A DNA stretch of 64,000 nt from Cesiribacter sp964504565 (GCA_964504565.1 CAZDEY010000005.1:62001-126000), one strand, 5' to 3'. Counted from the first letter of the stretch, positions 11,201 to 20,413 are shown. Notes: generated by a model from the sequence alone, not told the origin. Translations and numbers: made by a program.

Positions 11201-14200
11201 TGCTGCTTACGTAAAAGAAATGGTTGAAGAGCCGTTTAAAGATTACCTGCGCCAGTCTATTAACCTGATGCAGACAATTGCATCAGACGCAAAACTGGAT
11301 ATTGATAAAGATCTCAATGTGATCTTAGACTTGGCCTTTAAACGCTACTATACCACTAGTGGCTTGTTCGGCACCCCCGAAGGCTGTTTGTCTCGGGTTA
11401 AAGAGTTGTATGAGGTTGGAGTAAATGAAGTGGCTTGCCTGCTGGATTTTGGTATAAACAACGATGTAGTCCTTGAAAATCTTGTACATCTAAAAGAGCT
11501 TAACAAGCTAGTTAAAAGAAATAAAGCCCAGTATCAGTATTTAGCTATTCGTACAAAGGGTTCAAAATCTCCGGCTCAAATTATACAGGCTGAACAAGTT
11601 ACCCACTTACAATCTACCCCTTCTTTTTATAAAGAATTGATGATGACTGCGGAAGGTACGAAATCCGTAGGGCAGCTTCAGACTCTTTTAACCGGGGGAG
11701 AAGAACTTTCGCAGAGCCTTTGTCAGGAATTATTACAGCTTAGGGAAAAACCTGTATACAACATGTATGGCCCTACGGAAACTACCATTTGGTCTACCAT
11801 GAAAAAAATCTCCAAAACGGAGGAATTAAATATTGGTAAACCACTGGCAAACACACAGGTCTACATATTAGATGAGATAATGCAGTTGTGTCCGGTAGGG
11901 GTTCATGGCGAACTGTATATAGGTGGAGAAGGAGTAGCGTTAGGGTATCTGAACAAATATGAACTTAATGCCGAACGGTTTGTCGATAATCCTTTTTCGG
12001 ATGAAAATAGCAGCTCAAAAATTTATAAAACCGGTGACTTGGCAAGGTGGCTCCCTAATGGAGAGTTAGAATATTTAGGCCGGATAGATAATCAGGTAAA
12101 ACTTAGGGGGTACAGAATTGAACTTGGCGAAATTGAGAATGTATTCAGGAAAAAAGAAAATATTATTGATGTTGCAGTTGACGTTACAACTGACGCTACG
12201 GGTGAGAAAGAGCTTACCGCTTATTTGGTAGCCCAAACAAACGAGAATACCGGTAATTTGAGGGGTTTTCTACAGAGCTATTTGCCGGCCTACATGATCC
12301 CTAATCGGTTTGTACACGTAAGCAAACTGCCCCTAACCCCCAACGGAAAATTAGATAGAATAGCACTTACTAAGCTAACTGGCGAAACTATGGCGGGTAA
12401 TCAGGAATACCAGCCAGCCACTACTCCAACCGAAGAAGCCTTGGTGGAGATATGGGAGCAGGTCTTGAAGCGGGAGCGCGTGGGGGTGCTGGACAACTTT
12501 TTCGAGCTGGGCGGCCATTCGCTGCTGGCCGTGCGAGTACTGTCGGCGATCAAGAGCCGTTTGGCCTCGGAGGTTTCCATCACCGATATGTTCGACTACC
12601 CGACGATCCAGGGGCTGGCCGGGCTGATTGAGTCGCAGGCGGAGCAGGGCGAGTTGCAGGTGGTGAGCAAGCAGGAGCTGCCGGCCGACATTCCGCTGTC
12701 GTTTGCCCAGGAGCGTTTGTGGTTCATCGACCGTTTGCGCGGCAGCGAGCACTACCATTTGCCGGTGCTGCTGAAGCTGCATGGCCGGTTGAACCTGGAC
12801 TACCTGAGCCAGGCGTTGAAGGGCATTATCGAGCGGCACGAGATATTGCGTACGGTGTACGTAGAGAAGGAGGGCGTGGCCTACCAGCAGGTGCTGTCGG
12901 CTGAGGGCTGGGGGCTGTCTTATAGGGAGTCGGGACCGGACTACCAAGAGTACGTGCAGGCACAAGTGCACGAGCCGTTCAACCTAGCCAAGGACTACAT
13001 GCTACGGGCCACGGTGCTGAAGCTCTCGGCCGAGGAGCACGTGCTGGTGCTGGTGCGCCACCACATTGCCTCGGACGGCTGGTCGGCCTCGGTGTTGGTG
13101 CAGGAGTTTAGCGAGTTGTACGCTGCGCTGGAAGAGGAGCGCGAGGCGGTATTGCCGGAGCTGGCCTTCCAGTACGTGGACTATGCGGTATGGCAGCGCC
13201 GCCACCTGAGCGAAGAGGTACTGTCGGCTCAGTTGGACTATTGGCAAAACCAGCTCAGTGGAACAAGCCCGCTTAATCTGCCTACGGATTACGTTCGTCC
13301 GGCTACGCAAAGTTCTCGTGGTAATAGAGTCCGTTTTAAATTAGACCGCGAAAAAACCGAATCATTACGTTCTTTATCGCAGGGTGAGGGGGTAACGTTG
13401 TTCATGTTGTTGCTGGGAGTGTATAAGGTATTGCTGTACCGCTACAGCGGCCAGCAGGACATATGCGTGGGCACCACGGTGGCTAACCGTCCGCAGAAGG
13501 AGCTGGAGAATTTGATCGGTTTTTTTGTCAACACCCTGGCGTTGCGCAGTGATTTAAGCGGCAACCCGTCGTTCCGTGAGCTGTTGTCGGCGGTGAAGCA
13601 GACAACGCTGAGGGCCTATGACCACATCAACGTTCCCTTCGAGAAGGTGGTGGACCGCGTGGACGAGGAGCGCGACAAGAGCCGCAGTTCCCTGTTCCAG
13701 ACCCTATTTGTGCTCAACAACAATCCGGAGGCCAAAGTGTACCGTTTCGGTGACATCAGCATTGAGCCGCTGGATATGGACTATAACATTGCTAAGTTCG
13801 ACTTGACGCTGTTTGCCGAAGACAGTCCGGAAGGGCTGGTGTTCTCGCTGAACTACTGCAGCGACTTGTTTGCCCCAGAGACGATTGAGCGCCTAAGCCT
13901 ACACTACCAGGCGTTGCTGGATTCGGTACTGGCCGATATAAGCCTACCGGTGGGCCAGCTCAGGATGCTAAGCGAGCAGGAGCGTCGTTCGCTGGTGGTG
14001 GACAGCAACCAGTTGCCTTATCACTACCAGAGCCAGGCTACAGTATCGGATTTATTCCAGGCCCGGGTTCAAGCCCAGCCTGATGCCGAGGCCTTGCGCT
14101 ATAATAATACCAGTTTGACTTACCGGGAGCTGGACGAGCAGGCCACGCGCCTGGCGGCCTACTACCAGCAGACCTACCAGCTACAGGCCAATGACCTGAT

Positions 14201-17200
14201 CGGCATTATGATGGACAGCTCGCCCTGGGCGCTGCTGGCCATTGTATCGGTAATCAAGTCCGGGGCGGGCTACGTGCCGATCGACCCGGCGCTGCCCGAA
14301 GAGCGGCGAGCCTACATCATCGAGGAAACCGGCTTGAAAGCCCTGATCATTGATTCGTCCAGTTTGATGGAGGTGTTTAACGTGCAAGTACCGGTTTTCT
14401 CTATCGACATCCAGAGCGAGGACTTGCCGGCCGTCACCGAGCCGCTTCAAGAGGTAGCTGATCCGTCCAGCCTGTTGTATGTAATCTATACCTCGGGCAC
14501 CACCGGCCAGCCCAAAGGCGTCCAGGTCAGCCACGAGAACCTGGTAGACTATTACCAAGGGTTGCTCCACGCTACCAAGCTGGAAGAGAACAAAAGTTTT
14601 GGTTTAATGTCGGCCCTGTCGGCTGACCTGGGGCATACGGTGCTGTACGGCTCCTTGCTGAGCGGCGGGTGCTTGCACCTGTTCAGTAAGGATACCCTGA
14701 TGGACGGGCTGAAGCTGCAGGCTTACTTTACCCAGCACCCGGTAGACTGCATCAAGATTGTACCCAGCCACTGGCAGGCCCTGAGTGCCGAGGGAGAATT
14801 GCTGCTGCCTCGTCGCACGCTGATCTTTGGCGGGGACGTACTGCCGGCGAGCGTAGTAGCAACTATATACGCCCAGGCGCCGCAGTTGCAGCTATACAAC
14901 CACTACGGCCCTACCGAGAGCACGGTAGGCAAGCTGCTGCACGCCGTAGAGCGGGGGCGCAGCTATGACCGGGTGCCGTTGGGGCAGTTGTTCTGCCAGG
15001 GCGAGGCCTACGTGGTGGGCAGCGATATGTCGCTGTGCCCGAGCGGGGTGGCCGGGGAATTGCTGCTGGGCGGGGCCGGCATCTCGCCGGGCTACCTGAA
15101 GCGGCCGGACCTGACCGCGGAGAAATTTATTGCCAACCCGTTTGGTGAGGGGGGCAGTAGCCGCCTGTACCGCAGCGGAGATTTGGTGCGGCGCAACCAG
15201 CAGGGGGAACTGGAGTTTTTGGGTCGGGTAGACGACCAGGTGAAGGTGCGCGGCTACCGCGTAGAGTTAAAGGAAATTAGCCGGGCGATTGAAGGCTATG
15301 GGCCGGTGAGCGCCAACGTGGTGGTATTGAAGGAAGGCGACGGGCTGGCCCGTCTGGTGGCCTACGTGGTGCCCAAGGAAGGCTACCAGCTAGAGGAGTT
15401 GTCGGCTTACCTGGCCACCAAGTTGCCGGACTACATGCAGCCGCAGGCTTACGTGGAGCTGGAGGCCCTGCCGCTGACAGCCAACGGCAAGGTGGACCGC
15501 AAGGCACTGCCCGATCCGACCCAGCAGAAAGAACGTCCCTACCAGCCAGCCACTACTCCAACCGAAGAAGCCTTGGTGGAGATATGGGAGCAGGTCTTGA
15601 AGCGGGAGCGCGTGGGGGTGCTGGACAACTTTTTCGAGCTGGGCGGCCATTCGCTGCTGGCCGTGCGAGTACTGTCGGCGATCAAGAGCCGTTTGGCCTC
15701 GGAGGTTTCCATCACCGATATGTTCGACTACCCGACGATCCAGGGGCTGGCCGGGCTGATTGAGTCGCAGGCGGAGCAGGGCGAGTTGCAGGTGGTGAGC
15801 AAGCAGGAGCTGCCGGCCGACATTCCGCTGTCGTTTGCCCAGGAGCGTTTGTGGTTCATCGACCGTTTGCGCGGCAGCGAGCACTACCATTTGCCGGTGC
15901 TGCTGAAGCTGCATGGCCGGTTGAACCTGGACTACCTGAGCCAGGCGTTGAAGGGCATTATCGAGCGGCACGAGATATTGCGTACGGTGTACGTAGAGAA
16001 GGAGGGCGTGGCCTACCAGCAGGTGCTGTCGGCTGAGGGCTGGGGGCTGTCTTATAGGGAGTCGGGACCGGACTACCAAGAGTACGTGCAGGCACAAGTG
16101 CACGAGCCGTTCAACCTAGCCAAGGACTACATGCTACGGGCCACGGTGCTGAAGCTCTCGGCCGAGGAGCACGTGCTGGTGCTGGTGCGCCACCACATTG
16201 CCTCGGACGGCTGGTCGGCCTCGGTGTTGGTGCAGGAGTTTAGCGAGTTGTACGCTGCGCTGGAAGAGGAGCGCGAGGCGGTATTGCCGGAGCTGGCCTT
16301 CCAGTACGTGGACTATGCGGTATGGCAGCGCCGCCACCTGAGCGAAGAGGTACTGTCGGCTCAGTTGGACTATTGGCAAAACCAGCTCAGTGGAACAAGC
16401 CCGCTTAATCTGCCTACGGATTACGTTCGTCCGGCTACGCAAAGTTCTCGTGGTAATAGAGTCCGTTTTAAATTAGACCGCGAAAAAACCGAATCATTAC
16501 GTTCTTTATCGCAGGGTGAGGGGGTAACGTTGTTCATGTTGTTGCTGGGAGTGTATAAGGTATTGCTGTACCGCTACAGCGGCCAGCAGGACATATGCGT
16601 GGGCACCACGGTGGCTAACCGTCCGCAGAAGGAGCTGGAGAATTTGATCGGTTTTTTTGTCAACACCCTGGCGTTGCGCAGTGATTTAAGCGGCAACCCG
16701 TCGTTCCGTGAGCTGTTGTCGGCGGTGAAGCAGACAACGCTGAGGGCCTATGACCACATCAACGTTCCCTTCGAGAAGGTGGTGGACCGCGTGGACGAGG
16801 AGCGCGACAAGAGCCGCAGTTCCCTGTTCCAGACCCTATTTGTGCTCAACAACAATCCGGAGGCCAAAGTGTACCGTTTCGGTGACATCAGCATTGAGCC
16901 GCTGGATATGGACTATAACATTGCTAAGTTCGACTTGACGCTGTTTGCCGAAGACAGTCCGGAAGGGCTGGTGTTCTCGCTGAACTACTGCAGCGACTTG
17001 TTTGCCCCAGAGACGATTGAGCGCCTAAGCCTACACTACCAGGCGTTGCTGGATTCGGTACTGGCCGATATAAGCCTACCGGTGGGCCAGCTCAGGATGC
17101 TAAGCGAGCAGGAGCGTCGTTCGCTGGTGGTGGACAGCAACCAGTTGCCTTATCACTACCAGAGCCAGGCTACAGTATCGGATTTATTCCAGGCCCGGGT

Positions 17201-20200
17201 TCAAGCCCAGCCTGATGCCGAGGCCTTGCGCTATAATAATACCAGTTTGACTTACCGGGAGCTGGACGAGCAGGCCACGCGCCTGGCGGCCTACTACCAG
17301 CAGACCTACCAGCTACAGGCCAATGACCTGATCGGCATTATGATGGACAGCTCGCCCTGGGCGCTGCTGGCCATTGTATCGGTAATCAAGTCCGGGGCGG
17401 GCTACGTGCCGATCGACCCGGCGCTGCCCGAAGAGCGGCGAGCCTACATCATCGAGGAAACCGGCTTGAAAGCCCTGATCATTGATTCGTCCAGTTTGAT
17501 GGAGGTGTTTAACGTGCAAGTACCGGTTTTCTCTATCGACATCCAGAGCGAGGACTTGCCGGCCGTCACCGAGCCGCTTCAAGAGGTAGCTGATCCGTCC
17601 AGCCTGTTGTATGTAATCTATACCTCGGGCACCACCGGCCAGCCCAAAGGCGTCCAGGTCAGCCACGAGAACCTGGTAGACTATTACCAAGGGTTGCTCC
17701 ACGCTACCAAGCTGGAAGAGAACAAAAGTTTTGGTTTAATGTCGGCCCTGTCGGCTGACCTGGGGCATACGGTGCTGTACGGCTCCTTGCTGAGCGGCGG
17801 GTGCTTGCACCTGTTCAGTAAGGATACCCTGATGGACGGGCTGAAGCTGCAGGCTTACTTTACCCAGCACCCGGTAGACTGCATCAAGATTGTACCCAGC
17901 CACTGGCAGGCCCTGAGTGCCGAGGGAGAATTGCTGCTGCCTCGTCGCACGCTGATCTTTGGCGGGGACGTACTGCCGGCGAGCGTAGTAGCAACTATAT
18001 ACGCCCAGGCGCCGCAGTTGCAGCTATACAACCACTACGGCCCTACCGAGAGCACGGTAGGCAAGCTGCTGCACGCCGTAGAGCGGGGGCGCAGCTATGA
18101 CCGGGTGCCGTTGGGGCAGTTGTTCTGCCAGGGCGAGGCCTACGTGGTGGGCAGCGATATGTCGCTGTGCCCGAGCGGGGTGGCCGGGGAATTGCTGCTG
18201 GGCGGGGCCGGCATCTCGCCGGGCTACCTGAAGCGGCCGGACCTGACCGCGGAGAAATTTATTGCCAACCCGTTTGGTGAGGGGGGCAGTAGCCGCCTGT
18301 ACCGCAGCGGAGATTTGGTGCGGCGCAACCAGCAGGGGGAACTGGAGTTTTTGGGTCGGGTAGACGACCAGGTGAAGGTGCGCGGCTACCGCGTAGAGTT
18401 AAAGGAAATTAGCCGGGCGATTGAAGGCTATGGGCCGGTGAGCGCCAACGTGGTGGTATTGAAGGAAGGCGACGGGCTGGCCCGTCTGGTGGCCTACGTG
18501 GTGCCCAAGGAAGGCTACCAGCTAGAGGAGTTGTCGGCTTACCTGGCCACCAAGTTGCCGGACTACATGCAGCCGCAGGCTTACGTGGAGCTGGAGGCCC
18601 TGCCGCTGACAGCCAACGGCAAGGTGGACCGCAAGGCACTGCCCGATCCGACCCAGCAGAAAGAACGTCCCTACCAGCCAGCCACTACTCCAACCGAAGA
18701 AGCCTTGGTGGAGATATGGACAGATTTATTAAGAGCTGATAAGGTTGGAGTTACCGATAACTTCTTTGAACTAGGTGGAGACTCTATTATAATTATTCAA
18801 GTAGTAAGCCGAGCCAAAAAGAAAGGCTATACCCTTCAGGTTCAGGACTTGTTTGATTACCAGACTATTCAGGAGTTGGCCCAGATAATAGAAAGTAGCG
18901 AACATACTATAATTGATGCTGAGCAGGGCCTTTTGTACGGCGAGGTAAGACTCTCACCGATTCAAAGCTGGTTCTTTAACAAAGATGTTTCCAATTATAA
19001 TCACTTTAATCAGACGGTTCTTTTATCAGTAGAAAAAAGCGTGCAGGAAGAAAAACTTGAGAGTGCAATCAATTCGATTATTCAAAGGCATGATTCTCTC
19101 AGGTTAAAGTATTCATACCAAAACATACATGATAGAGATGTATGGACACAAGAATATGGTGGTGAACCTCAGTCTGTGTTTAGCCTGGAAGAAATCTCTA
19201 ATGATAGTTTTTCGAATGATACTATTACGGCTATATGCGAAAAATACCAGCAGAGCCTAAAGCTGGAAGACGGTAAATTGTGTCAGTTTGTTCTGCTTCG
19301 AACTCCGGAAACTGAAGCTTACAACCGACTACTTATTGCAGTTCATCACTTGGCTATAGACGGAGTTTCTTGGCGCGTATTATTGGATGATTTGGAGGGT
19401 TTAATTGCCAATACCCTTGAAGTTGATCTTTTAGAAAATAAGACCAGTTCTTTCCGGGATTGGGTAGACAGGCTTCAGGAATTTGCCGATAGTGAGGAGG
19501 CGACAAGCCAACTAGCTTATTGGCAACAGGTAAAGGCGAACTATTTGCCAATTAAAACAGATTTTGAAGCAGTTAAACCTACCAGAAAATCGCTGCAAAC
19601 AGCTTCCCGTACTTTAAGTGCCGACTATACAGATAAACTTCTGACTAAAGTAAATAAGGTATACAACACTGATATCAACGATATACTGTTGAGTGCTCTC
19701 CTAATTTCACTCTCTGAAAATCATGACACTGATACCTTAACTATAGGCTTTGAAGGTCATGGTAGAGATACGCATTTCGAAGGTATAGACGTATCAGGTA
19801 CAACCGGTTGGTTTACTAACAAATATCCGGTAGTGCTTACTAAAGCCAAGAGTACTGAAAGTGGCGATATAGTAAAAGATGTAAAGGAGACGTTAAGGGC
19901 AGTGCCGCAAAAGGGTATAGGATATGGTTGCCTGAAATATTTGAACTCGAATGCAAATGTTAGGGAGAAACTTAAGGACAGTACTTGGGATGTAGTTTTC
20001 AATTACTTAGGGCAACTCGATAATGCAATTAGCACCAGTAAGTACTTTAAAGAGGCTAATGAATACCCTGGGGCGCACATCAGTCCTGAATTTGATATGC
20101 CTGAAAAATTTGTAATTAAAGCAATGATTACGGCCAACAGGCTGAAAATCAGCTGGGACTATTCTAATGAATTGTACAAAGATGAGACAGTACAGAGACT

Positions 20201-20369
20201 GATCTCCAGCTATGTTTCATCTCTGGAAGCCCTTATTGAACACTGTTTGGCTAAAGAAGAAAGCGAGTTAACGCCTTCGGATTTCGGCTTTGCCGGCTCA
20301 GTGGATCATAAGGAATTTGAGGAGCTGTTTGAATCAGAAGATTCGGAGGAAGGAGTATTGAAGTTTTAA
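8235..20369 (+). CDS. NRPS2: dock-C-A(Gly)[MSL]-T-C-A(Asp)-T-C-A(Asp)-T-E
   Basis: This three-module synthetase of 4044 aa starts at GTG. Residues 1-52 are a TubC-type docking domain (MKKDLIQKLYAANVDIKVVDG). C1 has HHIISDG from H197. A1 begins near 580 (YTSGSTGKPKG, Y675) and is interrupted at 754-1093 by a luciferase-like monooxygenase before resuming (NMYGPTETTIW, 1176). Its pocket reads DILQLGMIWK, a glycine code. T1 has S1429. Two apparently identical 1044-residue units follow (1392-2435 and 2436-3479). Each contains T, a C with HHIASDG (H1609/H2653), and an A with YTSGTTGQPKG (Y2085/Y3129) whose pocket DLTKIGHVGK fits aspartate. The last T has LGGDS (S3517), the form usual before epimerases. 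The E domain has HHLAIDGVSW (H3704), EGHGRD and FNYLGQ, all canonical. Predicted order is oxidised Gly, L-Asp, D-Asp. The codon use of the repeated part is far more GC-rich than the rest. Confidence 0.95.
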   Translation: MKKDLIQKLYAANVDIKVVDGQLKVNAPKGVLTEELLTEIKANKQYLIDLLSVEESIPQAEFNSTYPVTSSQERLWVLSRFEGGSAAYTITNELEFEGELDQEKFTQAVLYLVARHESLRTYFQENSEGELRQFIIPAEEIKFEVNYKDVSSVGVLARNSIVDKHFEYTFDLSNAPLLHIEVIKYGTNKHLLLFNMHHIISDGWSLEVLSKEIILIYNALLKNAPIPLQPLAIQYKDYTLWKESDSEQAKLKKSEDYWLQHLAGELPVLDLPAPKKRPKVKTYHGAAIEHRFSGEFTDSLVSITKQEGTSIFMGLLAGLNGLFCRYTQATDIVLGTAVSGREHADLAGQIGLYLNTLPIRTQVNPKAGFRDLLIRQKNVMLNAYSHQAYPFDALIENLNIKRDTSRSALFDVFVILQNQKSALGSSELTFESLKVKPFEAAERKKTSQFDITFSFTELQEGLSVLVEYNTDIYNKAFISQLIVHFENFVLAAVSAPQKPIALLNYLSEAEKLKLLKEFNNTQLDYAHHLTVLEDIEEQVQRNPKATALAFSDLQISFEDLNRQSDLIAGYLRAQGVQQGTVVGLCVDRSVEMIVGIIGILKAGAVYLPLDPTYPIARLDYIVQDSGASYILAKKGADQFLTAAQNILCFEDIDQTEQAHFELPRLNTQSPAYLIYTSGSTGKPKGVQVSHRNLANFFAGLNQSFPQAKKDEVWLAVTSMSFDISILEMLWTLTRGSKVVIQPDRPSSLTVAESMDFSLFYFASQAEVKKENKYKLLLEGAKFADKNGLHGIWVPERHFHDFGDQFPNPAIAAAAVAATTSNITIRSGSVVLPLHNTIRVAEDWAMIDNLSEGRVELSIASGWHPNDFVLAPENYEKRHEVMRESIETLSKLWQGGTLVRKNGIGQDFEFKIHPTPVQEKLPIWITAARSIDTFEYAGSIGGNVLTHLLGQEIEDLTEKINAYRNARKDNGFDPDAGKVALMLHTFVSNDAAYVKEMVEEPFKDYLRQSINLMQTIASDAKLDIDKDLNVILDLAFKRYYTTSGLFGTPEGCLSRVKELYEVGVNEVACLLDFGINNDVVLENLVHLKELNKLVKRNKAQYQYLAIRTKGSKSPAQIIQAEQVTHLQSTPSFYKELMMTAEGTKSVGQLQTLLTGGEELSQSLCQELLQLREKPVYNMYGPTETTIWSTMKKISKTEELNIGKPLANTQVYILDEIMQLCPVGVHGELYIGGEGVALGYLNKYELNAERFVDNPFSDENSSSKIYKTGDLARWLPNGELEYLGRIDNQVKLRGYRIELGEIENVFRKKENIIDVAVDVTTDATGEKELTAYLVAQTNENTGNLRGFLQSYLPAYMIPNRFVHVSKLPLTPNGKLDRIALTKLTGETMAGNQEYQPATTPTEEALVEIWEQVLKRERVGVLDNFFELGGHSLLAVRVLSAIKSRLASEVSITDMFDYPTIQGLAGLIESQAEQGELQVVSKQELPADIPLSFAQERLWFIDRLRGSEHYHLPVLLKLHGRLNLDYLSQALKGIIERHEILRTVYVEKEGVAYQQVLSAEGWGLSYRESGPDYQEYVQAQVHEPFNLAKDYMLRATVLKLSAEEHVLVLVRHHIASDGWSASVLVQEFSELYAALEEEREAVLPELAFQYVDYAVWQRRHLSEEVLSAQLDYWQNQLSGTSPLNLPTDYVRPATQSSRGNRVRFKLDREKTESLRSLSQGEGVTLFMLLLGVYKVLLYRYSGQQDICVGTTVANRPQKELENLIGFFVNTLALRSDLSGNPSFRELLSAVKQTTLRAYDHINVPFEKVVDRVDEERDKSRSSLFQTLFVLNNNPEAKVYRFGDISIEPLDMDYNIAKFDLTLFAEDSPEGLVFSLNYCSDLFAPETIERLSLHYQALLDSVLADISLPVGQLRMLSEQERRSLVVDSNQLPYHYQSQATVSDLFQARVQAQPDAEALRYNNTSLTYRELDEQATRLAAYYQQTYQLQANDLIGIMMDSSPWALLAIVSVIKSGAGYVPIDPALPEERRAYIIEETGLKALIIDSSSLMEVFNVQVPVFSIDIQSEDLPAVTEPLQEVADPSSLLYVIYTSGTTGQPKGVQVSHENLVDYYQGLLHATKLEENKSFGLMSALSADLGHTVLYGSLLSGGCLHLFSKDTLMDGLKLQAYFTQHPVDCIKIVPSHWQALSAEGELLLPRRTLIFGGDVLPASVVATIYAQAPQLQLYNHYGPTESTVGKLLHAVERGRSYDRVPLGQLFCQGEAYVVGSDMSLCPSGVAGELLLGGAGISPGYLKRPDLTAEKFIANPFGEGGSSRLYRSGDLVRRNQQGELEFLGRVDDQVKVRGYRVELKEISRAIEGYGPVSANVVVLKEGDGLARLVAYVVPKEGYQLEELSAYLATKLPDYMQPQAYVELEALPLTANGKVDRKALPDPTQQKERPYQPATTPTEEALVEIWEQVLKRERVGVLDNFFELGGHSLLAVRVLSAIKSRLASEVSITDMFDYPTIQGLAGLIESQAEQGELQVVSKQELPADIPLSFAQERLWFIDRLRGSEHYHLPVLLKLHGRLNLDYLSQALKGIIERHEILRTVYVEKEGVAYQQVLSAEGWGLSYRESGPDYQEYVQAQVHEPFNLAKDYMLRATVLKLSAEEHVLVLVRHHIASDGWSASVLVQEFSELYAALEEEREAVLPELAFQYVDYAVWQRRHLSEEVLSAQLDYWQNQLSGTSPLNLPTDYVRPATQSSRGNRVRFKLDREKTESLRSLSQGEGVTLFMLLLGVYKVLLYRYSGQQDICVGTTVANRPQKELENLIGFFVNTLALRSDLSGNPSFRELLSAVKQTTLRAYDHINVPFEKVVDRVDEERDKSRSSLFQTLFVLNNNPEAKVYRFGDISIEPLDMDYNIAKFDLTLFAEDSPEGLVFSLNYCSDLFAPETIERLSLHYQALLDSVLADISLPVGQLRMLSEQERRSLVVDSNQLPYHYQSQATVSDLFQARVQAQPDAEALRYNNTSLTYRELDEQATRLAAYYQQTYQLQANDLIGIMMDSSPWALLAIVSVIKSGAGYVPIDPALPEERRAYIIEETGLKALIIDSSSLMEVFNVQVPVFSIDIQSEDLPAVTEPLQEVADPSSLLYVIYTSGTTGQPKGVQVSHENLVDYYQGLLHATKLEENKSFGLMSALSADLGHTVLYGSLLSGGCLHLFSKDTLMDGLKLQAYFTQHPVDCIKIVPSHWQALSAEGELLLPRRTLIFGGDVLPASVVATIYAQAPQLQLYNHYGPTESTVGKLLHAVERGRSYDRVPLGQLFCQGEAYVVGSDMSLCPSGVAGELLLGGAGISPGYLKRPDLTAEKFIANPFGEGGSSRLYRSGDLVRRNQQGELEFLGRVDDQVKVRGYRVELKEISRAIEGYGPVSANVVVLKEGDGLARLVAYVVPKEGYQLEELSAYLATKLPDYMQPQAYVELEALPLTANGKVDRKALPDPTQQKERPYQPATTPTEEALVEIWTDLLRADKVGVTDNFFELGGDSIIIIQVVSRAKKKGYTLQVQDLFDYQTIQELAQIIESSEHTIIDAEQGLLYGEVRLSPIQSWFFNKDVSNYNHFNQTVLLSVEKSVQEEKLESAINSIIQRHDSLRLKYSYQNIHDRDVWTQEYGGEPQSVFSLEEISNDSFSNDTITAICEKYQQSLKLEDGKLCQFVLLRTPETEAYNRLLIAVHHLAIDGVSWRVLLDDLEGLIANTLEVDLLENKTSSFRDWVDRLQEFADSEEATSQLAYWQQVKANYLPIKTDFEAVKPTRKSLQTASRTLSADYTDKLLTKVNKVYNTDINDILLSALLISLSENHDTDTLTIGFEGHGRDTHFEGIDVSGTTGWFTNKYPVVLTKAKSTESGDIVKDVKETLRAVPQKGIGYGCLKYLNSNANVREKLKDSTWDVVFNYLGQLDNAISTSKYFKEANEYPGAHISPEFDMPEKFVIKAMITANRLKISWDYSNELYKDETVQRLISSYVSSLEALIEHCLAKEESELTPSDFGFAGSVDHKEFEELFESEDSEEGVLKF
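10494..11513 (+). other. Luciferase-like FMN monooxygenase domain inserted in an A domain
   Basis: About 340 residues of NRPS2 (754-1093, MDFSLFYFASQ to LKELNKLV) are foreign to the adenylation fold. They read as a luciferase-like flavin monooxygenase of the MupA/Atu3671 type known from NRPS and PKS megaenzymes. Recognisable stretches are GIWVPERHFHDFGDQFPNP, SGSVVLPLHN, GRVELSIASGWHPNDF, and PIWITAARSIDTFEYAG. The insertion lies between the A4 region (FDISILEMLW) and A5 (NMYGPTE) and leaves both halves in frame. Family members are thought to hydroxylate carbon or nitrogen of a carrier-bound substrate with FMNH2 and oxygen. Here the host pocket looks glycine-specific, so N-hydroxy- or alpha-hydroxyglycine is the direct inference, but a neighbouring residue could also be the target. 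Confidence 0.88.
12408..18719 (+). repeat. Two exact-looking 3132-bp tandem copies of a T-C-A unit plus 48-nt remnant
   Basis: Copy 1 is 12408-15539 and copy 2 is 15540-18671. The first 48 nt of the unit occur a third time at 18672-18719, after which the sequence diverges (GAGATATGG then GAGCAG in the two copies, ACAGAT at the third site). All stretches I compared by eye are identical, and the two 1044-residue translations agree wherever I compared them. The block is GC-rich (runs such as GCGGGAGCGCGTGGGGGTG) while the gene on both sides is AT-rich. The 48-nt segment encodes YQPATTPTEEALVEIW at the A-to-T linker, so each unit runs from one T-domain start to the next. This looks like recent unequal recombination or duplication of an imported module. 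An assembly artefact is possible but would not explain the composition change. Confidence 0.93.
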
Positions 20370-20413
20370 AAATCACTAACCCATAAATGGATTAATAAGA
20401 ATTTGTACAGGCA

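Noticed and set aside
12375..18639. Several long open frames on the opposite strand and in shifted frames within the GC-rich repeat (for example 12375-12971 and 15390-16103 minus)
   Set aside because: They are by-products of the high GC content and duplication, occur identically in both copies, and lie inside a continuous, motif-rich NRPS reading frame.
12408..18719. Repeat as a pure assembly duplication artefact
   Set aside because: Cannot be excluded without reads, but the GC-rich composition confined to the block and the distinct native third junction argue for a real recombination event; kept as a finding with this caveat.
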